Shown in pieces: positions 56,801 through 64,000 of a stretch of DNA of 64,000 nucleotides; the first letter of the stretch is position 1; every line of letters begins with the position of its first letter. A program made the position numbers and the translations under genes. The notes under the pieces were generated by a model. The model had not been told where the DNA came from. It saw only the letters and a list, made by a program, of their open reading frames with translations, and made no database searches. This stretch comes from Streptomyces tsukubensis (GTDB taxonomy: Bacteria; Actinomycetota; Actinomycetes; Streptomycetales; Streptomycetaceae), in NCBI RefSeq assembly GCF_003932715.1, contig NZ_CP020700.1:248001-312000 (forward strand), read 5' to 3'.

Positions 56801-59800
56801 GGTACGGCTCGCCGTTCAGGGCCGGGAAGACCGTGCGCAGCGACTCGTGACGCCCGATGACATCCCGTAGTGCCGCGTCCAGCGCGGAGGGGTCCGCGCC
56901 GCTCAGGCGGATGGGTACGGGGATGTTGTACGTGGAGCCGGGGCCTTCCAACTGTGCCAGGAACCAGAGCCGCCGCTGGGAGAACGAGAGCGGTACGCGG
57001 TCGGGGCGTGACGCTGCCCGCAGCGGTGTGCGGGCCTGCCTGGCGCCTTCGTCGAGCCGTGCGGCCAGCTCTGCCGGTGTCGGGGCTTCGAACAGGGTCC
57101 GTACCTCGACTTCCGCACCGAGGGCTACCCGGATGCGTGAGGCGAGCCGTACCGCCAGCAGGGAGTGCCCGCCCAGCTGGAAGAAGCTGTCGTCGACGCC
57201 GACCGAGTCCAGGCCGAGCACCTCCGCGAAGGCCGCGCAGAGCAGCTCCTCCTGGACGGTGGCCGGGGCCCGGCCCGCGCCCGATACGTACTCGGGGGCC
57301 GGGAGCGCCCGCCGGTCGAGCTTTCCGTTCGACGTCAGCGGCAGTTCCGGGAGGGGCACCACGGCGGCGGGAACCATGTACTCCGGCAGGCGGCGGGCCA
57401 CGAAGTCGCGGAGCGGGCCGGGGTCGAGGGCGATATCGGCGTCACTGCCGACGGGGACGACGTAGGCGATGAGGCGGCGGTCGCCGGGCGTGTCCTCCCG
57501 GGCGATCACTGCGGCCCGGGCCACTGCCGGATGCGTCAGCAGTACGGTTTCGACCTCGCCCGGTTCGATGCGGAAGCCCCGCACCTTGACCTGGTCGTCC
57601 GCCCGCCCCGCGAACACCACCTGCCCGTCGTCCGTCCACCGCACCAGGTCCCCGGTCCGGTACATCCGCTCACCGGCCGCCCCGAACGGGCAGGCGACGA
57701 AACGCTCACCCGTCAGAGCAGGACGGTTCATATACCCGCGGGCCAGCGGAGCCCCTGCGACGTAGAGCTCCCCGGTCACACCGACCGGGACCGGCCGAAG
57801 GCCACCATCCAGGACATAGAAGCGGGTGTTCGCAATCGGCCGCCCGACCGGGATCACACCGCTGGCGAGGGTGTCGGTGTCCAGCCGGGCCGTGGCAACA
57901 CCGATGGTCGTCTCCGTCGGACCGTAGTGGTTGAACACCTGCCGCTCACCGGCTGCCGACACCAGCTCCTCCACCAGTGCCTTCGGGGCGGCCTCACCGC
58001 CCAGCACGAGGGATCCGGCCGGGAACACCGCGTCTGTGCCCGCTCCGGCGGCGAGCGCCGCGAGATGAGAGGGCACCACCTTCAGAGCGTCGATCCGCTG
58101 GTCCGCGACAAAGGACGCGACCGCGGCCGGGTCGGTCACCGCTTCCGCGTCCAGCACATGCAGCCGGCCGCCGGTCGCCAGGCTGATGAACACCACCGTG
58201 TTCCCCAGGTCCGTCACCTGCGCCTGCAGCAGCCCGTACCGCGCCCCGGCCGCCGTCCAGCCCAGCCGTGCCGAAACCGACTCCACATAGTTCACCAGCG
58301 CCCCATGAGTCACGCCGACGCCCTTCGGCATCCCCGACGAACCCGATGTGTACATCACATACGCCAGCCCCGACGGAGCCACCGCGGCAGGCGCCGGGGG
58401 CGTTCCCTCCGGGAGGTCTTCGATCCGTACGACGCTCACGTCGGGCAGTTCGGCGGCCGTCGCAGTGTCCGTCAGGACGATGCGGGCCCCGCTGTCGGTG
58501 AGCATGAAGGCGATCCGCTCGCCCGGAAGCTCCGTGTCCAGGGGCAGATATGCCGCTCCCGCCCGCCAGACACCCAGGACGGCCAGGATCATCTGCGCAC
58601 CGCGGGGCAGGCACAGCCCGACCACCGACTCCGGTCCCACCCCATGGGCCCGCAGCCCGCGGGCGATACGGTCCGTCTCCTCGGCGATGCGGGCATAGGT
58701 CAGCTCGGCCCCGCCGGCGACCAGGGCCACCGCGTCCGGGGATTCGGCCGCCCGGCGCAGGAACAGCTCATGGACACCCGAACCCGTCACGGCCGCCGCG
58801 GTGTCATTCCACCGGTGGAGCAGCGCTTCGCGCTCTTCAGGGCCGATGAGTTCCACATCCGCCGGCCGGGTTCCGGGGGCCGCGGTCAGCATGTCCACCA
58901 CCCGTACGAACCACTCCGCGATCCGGTCCCCCGCCGACGCGTCGAACAGATCGGCGGCGACGGTCAGCGACCCCTGGCAACCGGCGGGTCGCCCGTCCTC
59001 GTCGAACCTCTCCGCCATCGACACGTTGAGGTCGAACCGGGCCGACACCATCGGCGCGGCATCTGTGACGCCCGCACCGCCACGGGTACGGACCTCGGAC
59101 AGCTCCAGCGCGCCCCGGTCGGTGTTCTGCAGTGTCAGCATCACCTGGAACAGCGGATGCCGCGAGAGCGACCGCTCCGGAGCCAACACCTCCACCAGGC
59201 GCTCGAACGGTACGTCCTGGTGGGCCAGGGCGCCCAGGCTCGCGTCCCGTACCCGGCCCAGCACCTGCCGGAAGTCCGGATCACCTGTCAGGTCCGTTCG
59301 GATCACCAGCGTGTTGAGGAAGAAGCCGACCAGGTCGTCCAGCGCTTCGTCCGTACGGCCCGCGACCGGCGTTCCGATGGGGATGTCCGTCCCGGCGCCG
59401 AGCCGGGACAGGGTCACCGCCAGCGCGGCCTGGAGCACGATGAACGCGGTGACGCCCTCCGCGCGCGCCAGTTCGGTGAGCTGCCGGTGCACCTCGGCGG
59501 AGATCCGGAACGATGTGGCGTGTCCGCGGTGGCTCGCCACTGCGGGGCGCGGCCGAACCGTCGGCAGTGCCAGTTCCTCCGGTGCTCCGGCGAGCGCCTG
59601 CCGCCAGTACTCGACCTGCGCCGACAGCAGACTGTCCGGATCCGTCTCGTCGCCGAGGAGGTCGCGCTGCCAGAGCGCGTAGTCGGCGTACTGGACGGGC
59701 AACGGCTCCCACTCCGGGGCCCGTCCGGCGAGGCGTGCCTCGTAGGCCCGGGAGATGTCCCGGCTCAGCGGCGCCATCGACCAGCCGTCGGACGCGATGT

Positions 59801-62800
59801 GGTGCATGACGACCACGAGTACGTGTTCGTCCCGGCCCGCTTCGAACAGCCAGGCCCGGAACGGAAGCTCCGTGGACAGGTCGAACGCGTACCGGGAGGC
59901 GGCAGCGATGGCTGCGGGCAGGGCTCCGGGCTCCACCCGGGTGGTCCGGAGCTGCCATTCCAGGTCCGCGGGGTCGACGACCTGCTGGTAGGGCTCGCCG
60001 TCGACGGCCGGGAACACGGTGCGCAGCGATTCGTGGCGGACGATCACATCGCGCAGTGCGGCGTCGAGTGCGGACACGTCGACACCGCCGAGACGGATCG
60101 GCACGGGAATGTTGTAGGTGGGGCTGGGGCCTTCGAGCTGGGCGAGGAACCAGAGGCGGCGCTGGGCGAACGACAGGGGTACCCGCTCGGGCCGGACCGC
60201 CGCGGTCAGGAGGGTACGGGTCTCCTCCGCTTCCGTGCCGGTCAGACGGGCCGCCAGTCCTGCCGGGGTCGGGGCTTCGAACACGGCCTGGACTTCGACT
60301 TCGACGCCGAGGGCCGCCCGGATGCGGGAGGCGAGCCGTACGGCGAGGAGGGAGTGTCCTCCCAGGTCGAAGAAGCTGTCGTCGACGCCGACCGAGTCCA
60401 CTCCGAGGACCTCGGCGAAGGCTGCGCAGAGCAGCGCTTCCCGCTCGGTGGCCGGGGCGCGGCCCGGCTCCTTGGTGTATGCGGGGGCGGGCAGTGCGGA
60501 CCGGTCCAGCTTCCCGTTCACCGTCATCGGCAGAACGGGGAGCTCCACGACAGCGGCCGGGACCATGTAGTCCGGCAGGCGTCCGGCCGCGAACTCCCGC
60601 AGGCCGTCTCCGTCGAGACCGTGGTCACCGGGTACGGCGTAGGCGACGAGCCGTGGGTCGCCGGGGGTGTCCTCCCGGACGACGACGGCGGCCTGGCGGA
60701 CGTCGGGATGGGTCAGGAGTACGGCTTCGACCTCACCGGGCTCGATGCGGAACCCTCGGATCTTCACCTGGTCGTCCGCACGGCCGACGAACATCAGCCG
60801 CCCGTCCGCCGTCCAGCGGGCCAGATCCCCGGTCCGGTACATCCGCTCACCCGCAGGACCGTACGGACAGGCGACGAACCGCTCCCCGGTGAGGGCAGGA
60901 CGGTTCACATAACCGCGCGCCACACCGGCACCGGCCGCATACAGCTCCCCCACCACACCCGTCGGCACCGGACCGAGAAAACCGTCCAGAACGTAGAGGC
61001 GGGTGTTGGCCACCGGGGTGCCGATGACCGGCCGGTCTCCGACGGACAGCGGGGCCGACATCGACGCACACACCGTGATCTCCGTCGGACCGTACGCGTT
61101 GATCAGACGACGCCCCGGAGCCCACCGGTCGATCAGCACCGAGTCCAGCGCCTCACCCGCCGACACCAGTGTCTTCACCGACGCCAGGTCCGCTACGGCC
61201 AGGGAGCCGAGGGCGACGGGCGGCAGCGTCGCATGGGTCACCCCGTGACGCGCCACGACCTCTTCGAGTCCGCTGCCGGGCACCAGTTGACCGGCCGGGG
61301 CCATGACCAGGGCCGCCCCGGCGCCGAGGGCCATGAGGATTTCCCAGGTGGCCGCGTCGAAGCCGATGGACGCGAACTGGAGCACGCGGGCTCCGGGCTC
61401 CGGTGCGAGCCGTTGAAGCTGCGCGGTGGCCAGGTTGACCGTTCCGGCGTGGGTGAGGGCGACGCCCTTCGGCGTGCCGGTCGAGCCCGATGTGTAGATC
61501 ACGTACGCCAGCCCCGACGGGTCGGGTGCGGTGTCGGGTGCGGTGTCCGGGTGGGCCGCGATCCGTTCCCGTACCGTCCGGTCGTCGAGGGGGAGGGTAT
61601 CGACGCCCCTCAGCACGTCGGTGAGGGCCGCAGCTTCGTCCCCGGAGGTGAGGACGGTGGTGGCGCCGCTGTCGGTGAGCATGAACGCGATGCGCTCGGC
61701 GGGGTGCCGGGCGTCCAGCGGCAGATAGGCCGCCCCCGCCTTCAGTACGGCCAGCATCGCCGTCACCAGCCCGGCGCCCCGCGGCAGGCAGAGCCCCACC
61801 AGTGACTCCGCACCCACACCTCGGCCCACCAGCTCGTGCGCCAACCGGTTCGCAGCCGCGTCCAGCTCACCGTAGGTCAGTTCCCTGTTCTCGGTGACGA
61901 CCGCCACCGCGTCCGCAGCGGCCGCCATCCGCCGGGCGAACAGCTCCAGGACGTTCGGTGCCACGGCTTCGGCCTCGGAGTCGTTCCAGGTGTGGAGCAG
62001 CCGGTCACGCTCGTCGGTGTGCAGGACGTCCACGGCGGCGAGCCGGGTCCCGGGTGCCGCCGTGACCAGGTCGAGCACCCGGACGAGGCGTTCGGTGACC
62101 GCTTCGACCGTTGCGGCGTCGAACAGGTCGACCGAGCCGGTCAGCGAGCCGCGGAGGCCCGCCGGGCGCCCGTTCTCGTCATGGGCCTCGCCGACCATCA
62201 CGTCGATATCGCATTTGACGGAGGCCGCCAGGGTGGTCTCGACACCGGCGACGGCCGCCGTCTCCACGCCGGGCAGGCGCAGTGCGGTCCGTTCGGTGTT
62301 CTGGAGTGTGAGGACGACTTGGAACAGCGGATGGCGGGACATCGACCGCTCGGGGGCGAGTACCTCCACGAGCCGTTCGAAGGGGACGTCCTGGTGGGCG
62401 AAGGCCCCGAGGCTCACTTCCCGCACCCGCCCCAGCACCTGCCGGAACTCGGGGTCGCCGGAGAGGTCCGTCCGGATCACCAGCGTGTTGAGGAAGAAGC
62501 CGACCAGATCGTCCAGGGCCTCGTCGCCGCGGGCGGCGACGCCCGAGCCGATGGGGATGTCCGTACCTCCGCCGAGCCTGGACAGGGTGACCGCCAGCGC
62601 CGCCTGGAGGATCATGAACACGGTGACGCCCTCGGTCCTGGCCAGGTCCACGATCCGCCGGTGCACCTCCGCGGGGACCCGCAGGGGGGCGCGGTGCCCG
62701 GTATGACCCGCCGCGGCCGGCCGGGGCCGGTCCGCGGGCAGCGTCAGCTCTTCCGGCACTCCGGCGAGCGCCTGCCGCCAGTACTCGACCTGTGCGGCCA

Positions 62801-64000
62801 GGGCGCTCTCCGGGTCCGACTCGTCGCCGAGCGCCTCGCGCTGCCAGAGGGTGTAGTCGGCGTACTGGACGGGCAGCGGCTCCCACGCCGGGGCCTCGCC
62901 CTGCAGCCGGGCCTCGTAAGCGGCCGACAGATCGCGGCCCAGCGGGCCCATCGACCAGCCGTCGGAGGCGATGTGGTGCATCACGACCACCAGCACCTGC
63001 TCGCCGGGGCCCGCGACGAACAGGGAGGCCCGGAAGGGCAGTTCGGCGGCGAGGTCGAAGGCGTGACGCGACGCCCGCCCTGCGGCCGCCGCCAGGTCTC
63101 CGGACGCGACCTCGGTGACGTCCAGCTCCCAGTCGAGCTCTGCCGGGTCGAGGATCCGCTGGTACGGCTCGCCGTCGACGGCGGGAAACACGGTGCGCAG
63201 CGACTCGTGGCGGCCGATCACATCCCGCAGCGCGGCTTCCAGCGCGGAGGGGTCGACACCGCTCAGACGGATCGGGATCGTGATGTTGTACGTCGCGCCG
63301 GGGCCTTCGAGCTGGGCGAGGAACCAGAGACGGCGTTGCGCGAAGGACAGCGGGACCCGCTCGGGCCGGACCGTTGCCGTCAGCGGGGTCCGGGTCCGTC
63401 CCGGGACCTGGTTCAGACGGGCGGCGAGGCCCGCTGCGGTCGGTGCGGCGAAGAGGGTACGGAGTTCGACCTCGGCGTCGAGTACGGCGCGGATGCGTGA
63501 GACGAGGCGTACGGCGAGGAGGGAGTGGCCGCCGAGCCGGAAGAAGTCGTCGTCGACCCCGACGGAGTCGATGCCGAGGACATCGGCGAAGACGGCGCAG
63601 AGCAGCTCCTCCTGGACAGTGGCCGGGGCCCGGCCCTCACCCGATACGTACTCGGGGGCCGGGAGCGCCCGGCGGTCCAGCTTTCCGTGCGCAGTGAGCG
63701 GAAGGCCGTCCAAGGCGACGAAGGCGGCCGGAACCATGTAGTCCGGCAGCCGGGCCGCAAGGTATTCCCGGAGTGCCCCGGCTTCCGTGCCAGCGCCGGC
63801 AGGTACGGCGTAGGCGACGAGCCGTGGGGCGCCGGGGGGGTCCTCGCGGACGACGACGGCGGCCCGGCGGACGTCGGGATGGGTCAGGAGTACGGCTTCG
63901 ACCTCACCGGGCTCGATACGGAACCCGCGGATCTTCACCTGGTCGTCCGCACGGCCAACGAACATCAACCGCCCGTCCGCCGTCCAGCGGGCCAGATCCC
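49827..64000 (-). CDS. Multimodular NRPS, C-terminal part, ending in thioesterase (5'-truncated by window edge)
   Basis: At least 4,720 aa of one megasynthase; the N-terminus lies beyond the right edge. Domain order: A(partial)-PCP | C-A-PCP | C-A-PCP | C-A-PCP | C-A-PCP-TE. All condensation domains keep HHxxxDG (HHIASDG or HHIAGDG), all carrier domains have 'LGGHSLLAV', and all A domains keep the A10 lysine 'NGKLDR'. Specificity codes for the four full A domains read DAWTVAAVCK (Phe), DLTKVGHIGK (Asp), DASTVAAVCK (aromatic) and DLTKVGHIGK (Asp). No epimerase, methyltransferase or cyclase domain is present. The TE nucleophile is in '[10 protein letters not shown]', so release may be hydrolytic or macrocyclising. 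It ends 28 bp from the kinase gene. Confidence 0.95.
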   Translation of the reverse strand, partial: DLARWTADGRLMFVGRADDQVKIRGFRIEPGEVEAVLLTHPDVRRAAVVVREDPPGAPRLVAYAVPAGAGTEAGALREYLAARLPDYMVPAAFVALDGLPLTAHGKLDRRALPAPEYVSGEGRAPATVQEELLCAVFADVLGIDSVGVDDDFFRLGGHSLLAVRLVSRIRAVLDAEVELRTLFAAPTAAGLAARLNQVPGRTRTPLTATVRPERVPLSFAQRRLWFLAQLEGPGATYNITIPIRLSGVDPSALEAALRDVIGRHESLRTVFPAVDGEPYQRILDPAELDWELDVTEVASGDLAAAAGRASRHAFDLAAELPFRASLFVAGPGEQVLVVVMHHIASDGWSMGPLGRDLSAAYEARLQGEAPAWEPLPVQYADYTLWQREALGDESDPESALAAQVEYWRQALAGVPEELTLPADRPRPAAAGHTGHRAPLRVPAEVHRRIVDLARTEGVTVFMILQAALAVTLSRLGGGTDIPIGSGVAARGDEALDDLVGFFLNTLVIRTDLSGDPEFRQVLGRVREVSLGAFAHQDVPFERLVEVLAPERSMSRHPLFQVVLTLQNTERTALRLPGVETAAVAGVETTLAASVKCDIDVMVGEAHDENGRPAGLRGSLTGSVDLFDAATVEAVTERLVRVLDLVTAAPGTRLAAVDVLHTDERDRLLHTWNDSEAEAVAPNVLELFARRMAAAADAVAVVTENRELTYGELDAAANRLAHELVGRGVGAESLVGLCLPRGAGLVTAMLAVLKAGAAYLPLDARHPAERIAFMLTDSGATTVLTSGDEAAALTDVLRGVDTLPLDDRTVRERIAAHPDTAPDTAPDPSGLAYVIYTSGSTGTPKGVALTHAGTVNLATAQLQRLAPEPGARVLQFASIGFDAATWEILMALGAGAALVMAPAGQLVPGSGLEEVVARHGVTHATLPPVALGSLAVADLASVKTLVSAGEALDSVLIDRWAPGRRLINAYGPTEITVCASMSAPLSVGDRPVIGTPVANTRLYVLDGFLGPVPTGVVGELYAAGAGVARGYVNRPALTGERFVACPYGPAGERMYRTGDLARWTADGRLMFVGRADDQVKIRGFRIEPGEVEAVLLTHPDVRQAAVVVREDTPGDPRLVAYAVPGDHGLDGDGLREFAAGRLPDYMVPAAVVELPVLPMTVNGKLDRSALPAPAYTKEPGRAPATEREALLCAAFAEVLGVDSVGVDDSFFDLGGHSLLAVRLASRIRAALGVEVEVQAVFEAPTPAGLAARLTGTEAEETRTLLTAAVRPERVPLSFAQRRLWFLAQLEGPSPTYNIPVPIRLGGVDVSALDAALRDVIVRHESLRTVFPAVDGEPYQQVVDPADLEWQLRTTRVEPGALPAAIAAASRYAFDLSTELPFRAWLFEAGRDEHVLVVVMHHIASDGWSMAPLSRDISRAYEARLAGRAPEWEPLPVQYADYALWQRDLLGDETDPDSLLSAQVEYWRQALAGAPEELALPTVRPRPAVASHRGHATSFRISAEVHRQLTELARAEGVTAFIVLQAALAVTLSRLGAGTDIPIGTPVAGRTDEALDDLVGFFLNTLVIRTDLTGDPDFRQVLGRVRDASLGALAHQDVPFERLVEVLAPERSLSRHPLFQVMLTLQNTDRGALELSEVRTRGGAGVTDAAPMVSARFDLNVSMAERFDEDGRPAGCQGSLTVAADLFDASAGDRIAEWFVRVVDMLTAAPGTRPADVELIGPEEREALLHRWNDTAAAVTGSGVHELFLRRAAESPDAVALVAGGAELTYARIAEETDRIARGLRAHGVGPESVVGLCLPRGAQMILAVLGVWRAGAAYLPLDTELPGERIAFMLTDSGARIVLTDTATAAELPDVSVVRIEDLPEGTPPAPAAVAPSGLAYVMYTSGSSGMPKGVGVTHGALVNYVESVSARLGWTAAGARYGLLQAQVTDLGNTVVFISLATGGRLHVLDAEAVTDPAAVASFVADQRIDALKVVPSHLAALAAGAGTDAVFPAGSLVLGGEAAPKALVEELVSAAGERQVFNHYGPTETTIGVATARLDTDTLASGVIPVGRPIANTRFYVLDGGLRPVPVGVTGELYVAGAPLARGYMNRPALTGERFVACPFGAAGERMYRTGDLVRWTDDGQVVFAGRADDQVKVRGFRIEPGEVETVLLTHPAVARAAVIAREDTPGDRRLIAYVVPVGSDADIALDPGPLRDFVARRLPEYMVPAAVVPLPELPLTSNGKLDRRALPAPEYVSGAGRAPATVQEELLCAAFAEVLGLDSVGVDDSFFQLGGHSLLAVRLASRIRVALGAEVEVRTLFEAPTPAELAARLDEGARQARTPLRAASRPDRVPLSFSQRRLWFLAQLEGPGSTYNIPVPIRLSGADPSALDAALRDVIGRHESLRTVFPALNGEPYQHVLDPGEVDRALEITRVETSGLPEAIRQASRYAFDLATEIPVRAWLFDTGTDEQTLLVLMHHIASDGWSRGPLSRDLTLAYEARLRGEAPAWEPLPVQYADYTLWQRDLLGDETDPDSLLSAQVEYWRRTLAGAPEELALPTDRPRPAAAGHRGHAAALRIPADVHQRLATLARTEGVTAFMVLQAALAVTLSRLGAGTDIPIGSPIAGRGDEALDDLVGFFLNTLVIRTDLAGDPDFRQVLGRVREASLGAFAHQDVPFEKLVEELAPERSMSRHPLFQTTLTVQNTQRALPGLPGGGDGPPLEGPVDMPAKFDLDLVVVEQFDGEGRPAGLRGVVTVAADLFDEPAAARFAGWFARVLDTVTTTPGLRLGAVDLLPADERDRLITAWNATGRGVVGSSVVELFAGRVVEAGDAVAVVAGGVEVSYGELDAASSRLARYLVGRGVGAESVVGLCLPRGVDLVTAILGVLKAGAAYLPLDGRLPVDRLAFMLADSGARLVLGVQESLGDVPVGRVPLVALDDAVTSALVAAEPEGLPDVVVGGLGLAYVIYTSGSSGVPKGVAVGHGGVVNLVAAQGERFGVGAGARVLQFASVGFDAAVSEVLVTLCSGGVLVMAPGQGLDAGEGLVGLVERHGVTHATLPPAVLGALEPGDLASVGTLVSAGEALDTALIDRWAPGRRLINAYGPTEITVCASISAPLSAGDRPVIGTPMANTRLYVLDGSLGPVPVGVVGELYVAGAGVARGYVGRPALTGERFVACPYGSAGERMYRTGDLVKWTADGRLIFVGRADDQVKIRGFRIEPGEVEAVLLTHPDVRRAAVVVREDIPGDPRLVAYAVPADDGTDAGALREYLAARLPEYMVPSALVPLPSLPMTVNGKLDRRALPAPEYATGEGRAPATVQEELLCAAFADVLGLDSVGVDDSFFQLGGHSLLAVRLASRIRVALGAEVEVRTLFETPTVAGLAARLTEGPTRIPLTAAVRPERVPLSFAQRRLWFLAQLEGPSATHNIPMPIRLSGVEGAALGAALRDVIVRHESLRTVFPAADGEPYQQLLDPEDLDWELRISQVPHEERAEAVAQAARSTFDLSSEVPVRAWLFEDGPDEQLLVVVIHHIAGDGWSLAPLSRDLSLAYEARLAGRAPEWEPLPVQYADYTLWQRDLLGDESDPDSLLSTQTEYWRQALAGVPEELTLPTDRPRPAVASHRGHRVPLRVPADVHGRLAQLARAEGVTAFMVLQAALAVTLSRLGAGTDIPIGSPIAGRGDEALDDLVGIFLNTLVIRTDLSGDPEFREVLARVRETSLRAFAHQDVPFEKLVEELAPSRSMARHPLAQTVLTLQNTADATLELPGARGGGGPGSSTEPVPAPAKYDLYLGIAEMFDADGRPAGLRGTVTVAADLYDAPMAGRMADWFLRVLDVVTAAPGTALHTIDLLDAGERDRLLHQWNDTSGETAAPSVTELFEGRVAADPAAVALVAEDTELSYAELDAAANRLARCLGELGVGPESVVGLCLPRGPETVTAILAVWKAGAAYLPVDAELPAERIAFMLADSGVRVVLGTQEALDDLPVGRVRMIAVDDPTTVALLNGYPATPPGAGTNRSGLAYVMYTSGSSGVPKGVGVTHGALANYVESVSVRLGWTAAGARYGLLQAQVTDLGNTVVFISLATGGRLHVLDAEAVTDPAAVAAFVADQRIDALKVVPSHLAALTAGAGTDAVFPAGSLVLGGEAAPKALVGELVSAAGERQVFNHYGPTETTIGVATAELDAGAVADGVIPVGRPIANTRFYVLDGGLQPVPVGVTGELYVAGTPLARGYMNRPGLTGERFVACPYGPAGERMYRTGDLARWTADGQVVFAGRADDQVKVRGFRIEPGEVEAVLLTHPAVARAAVIAREDTPGDRRLVAYVVPAEADTDEVEGLRDHLADRLPAPLVPSAVVTLTSLPLTGNGKLDRRALPAPDYTAKAGTMRPAGRRNLATSLETLVGEVFAEVLGVPEVGVDDDFFELGGHSLLAVTLVTRLQEKGVDTSVRNVFAAPTVQGIVSSLSLAALSDSLGRVLPIRTEGDRPPFFLIHPASGLSWCYRPLARYVPDGIPLYGLQAAGIDGSGTPARTMEDLAAEYVEQIRALQPTGPYHLLGFSFGGIPVHEIAVQLRAAGQTVAALVVMDAYPTPDTDDTPVRPREPGEPAAERTLDGPAGARAPGGVRPPDADGPAPADALRQTAARFREEVGEVIDGISDEELLLMAEIFRNNTALKKTHRPQVFDGDMLLLAAEHRDTDNPPDSRLWEPYVRGEITRVGLPCRHTDLMLPEMLGRSWEAIAAWMDERNA
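53900..57000 (-). other. NRPS module C-A-PCP, predicted aromatic residue; mosaic A domain
   Basis: The A domain reads '[10 protein letters not shown]', '[11 protein letters not shown]', 'TLVSAGEA' and '[13 protein letters not shown]', giving D-A-S-T-V-A-A-V-C-K, i.e. the Phe code with Trp239 replaced by Ser. The enlarged pocket could take Tyr or another substituted aromatic. About 54,550-55,620 has codon use unlike the rest of the gene. The C domain has [12 protein letters not shown] near 56,600. Confidence 0.75.
57060..60190 (-). other. NRPS module C-A-PCP, predicted Asp
   Basis: The A domain reads '[11 protein letters not shown]', '[11 protein letters not shown]', '[10 protein letters not shown]' and '[14 protein letters not shown]', giving D-L-T-K-V-G-H-I-G-K, the textbook aspartate code. 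The C domain has [12 protein letters not shown] near 59,790. The carrier serine is near 57,163. Confidence 0.85.
60260..63370 (-). other. NRPS module C-A-PCP, predicted Phe
   Basis: The C domain starts at '[19 protein letters not shown]' with [12 protein letters not shown] near 62,960. A4 'FDAATWEI', A5 '[13 protein letters not shown]' and the intervening 'ATLPPVAL' and 'TLVSAGEA' give code D-A-W-T-V-A-A-V-C-K, the classical phenylalanine code of tyrocidine/gramicidin-type enzymes. No epimerase follows, so L-Phe is expected. Confidence 0.8.
63400..64000 (-). other. NRPS module fragment: C-terminal A subdomain plus PCP
   Basis: Only motifs A8 ('[20 protein letters not shown]') to A10 and the carrier domain (Ser codon near 63527) are inside the window. 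The specificity pocket is outside, so the residue is unknown. Its A8-A9 wording ([21 protein letters not shown]) resembles the two aromatic-type modules rather than the Asp modules. Confidence 0.85.

Larger units (their letters stand above)
50690..63370 (-). repeat. Tandem duplication of a two-module (aromatic-Asp) NRPS unit
   Basis: Two consecutive ~6.35-kb units, C1-A1-PCP1-C2-A2-PCP2 and C3-A3-PCP3-C4-A4-PCP4, correspond domain by domain. A2 and A4 share long near-identical stretches: the DLGNT region appears near 58,210 and again near 51,845. A1 and A3 share the YGPTE region (61,080 and 54,731). Confidence 0.75.

Noticed and set aside
49827..63968. Many long plus-strand open frames opposite the NRPS, including one of ~1,500 codons at 57165-61805
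   Set aside because: They are mirror frames of a GC-rich gene on the other strand. None shows domain motifs, while the minus strand gives continuous, textbook NRPS domains.
49827..64000. Identification of the cluster as feglymycin, ramoplanin/enduracidin or a glycopeptide cluster
   Set aside because: Dpg/Hpg genes are shared, but no epimerase domains, oxygenase cross-linking P450s, halogenase or enduracididine genes are visible, and the terminal Phe-Asp-aromatic-Asp order fits none of them as I remember them.

Overview
The window is high-GC DNA with strong third-position GC bias, GTG/TTG starts, TTA (bldA) codons, DmdR-type iron boxes and many families typical of the genus, so it is almost certainly a Streptomyces chromosome. 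No rRNA, tRNA, CRISPR array or transposase was seen.

Region 1 (1-26,600) looks like ordinary accessory and housekeeping chromosome. It starts with a divergent iron-regulated pair: a siderophore operon (ATP-grasp plus a truncated IucA/IucC synthetase) facing an FhuF-like reductase, with two iron boxes between them. Then come an antiporter, a serine hydrolase, an iron-box-controlled DUF2470 protein, an SPW membrane protein, a secreted V-P-P-V-T repeat protein, a TTA-containing NB-ARC/TPR regulator, a tdh-kbl-lysR threonine-catabolism set, a fatty-acid desaturase, a SNF2/SWIM pair, a secreted amidase and a GAF-domain regulator.

Region 2 (27,006-64,000+) is a large nonribosomal peptide gene cluster that continues beyond the right edge. 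Its left arm is an unusual module. On the minus strand are a class-II aminoacyl-tRNA-synthetase-like amino acid:carrier-protein ligase, a free carrier protein and an Sfp-type PPTase. On the plus strand are a PhyH-type Fe/2-oxoglutarate oxygenase, a GT-A-like protein, a free-standing condensation enzyme and an MFS exporter. The two arms diverge from a promoter region with two DasR-like palindromes. The middle is a minus-strand operon: CmlA-like metallo-beta-lactamase-fold protein, HmaS-like protein, HpgT-like aminotransferase, DpgA, DpgB and DpgC. It points to 3,5-dihydroxyphenylglycine and perhaps 4-hydroxyphenylglycine supply. Next, on the plus strand, are two StrR/Bbr-type regulators, an HSP90 (htpG) gene and a CutRS-like two-component system. 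The right arm is a giant NRPS, read on the minus strand, ending in a thioesterase.

The last four NRPS modules read, from their specificity codes, Phe - Asp - aromatic (Phe/Tyr-like) - Asp. They form a duplicated two-module unit, and no epimerase domain is visible. A likely scheme is: bldA and the StrR-type proteins switch the cluster on; the Dpg operon supplies arylglycines to modules outside the window; the left arm loads, hydroxylates and transfers a further amino acid on a free carrier protein; HtpG helps fold the megasynthase; and the MFS protein exports the product. TTA codons in five cluster genes plus one leader ORF suggest strong developmental gating. The HmaS-like and metallo-beta-lactamase-like proteins each lack expected metal ligands, so the exact monomer chemistry is uncertain.
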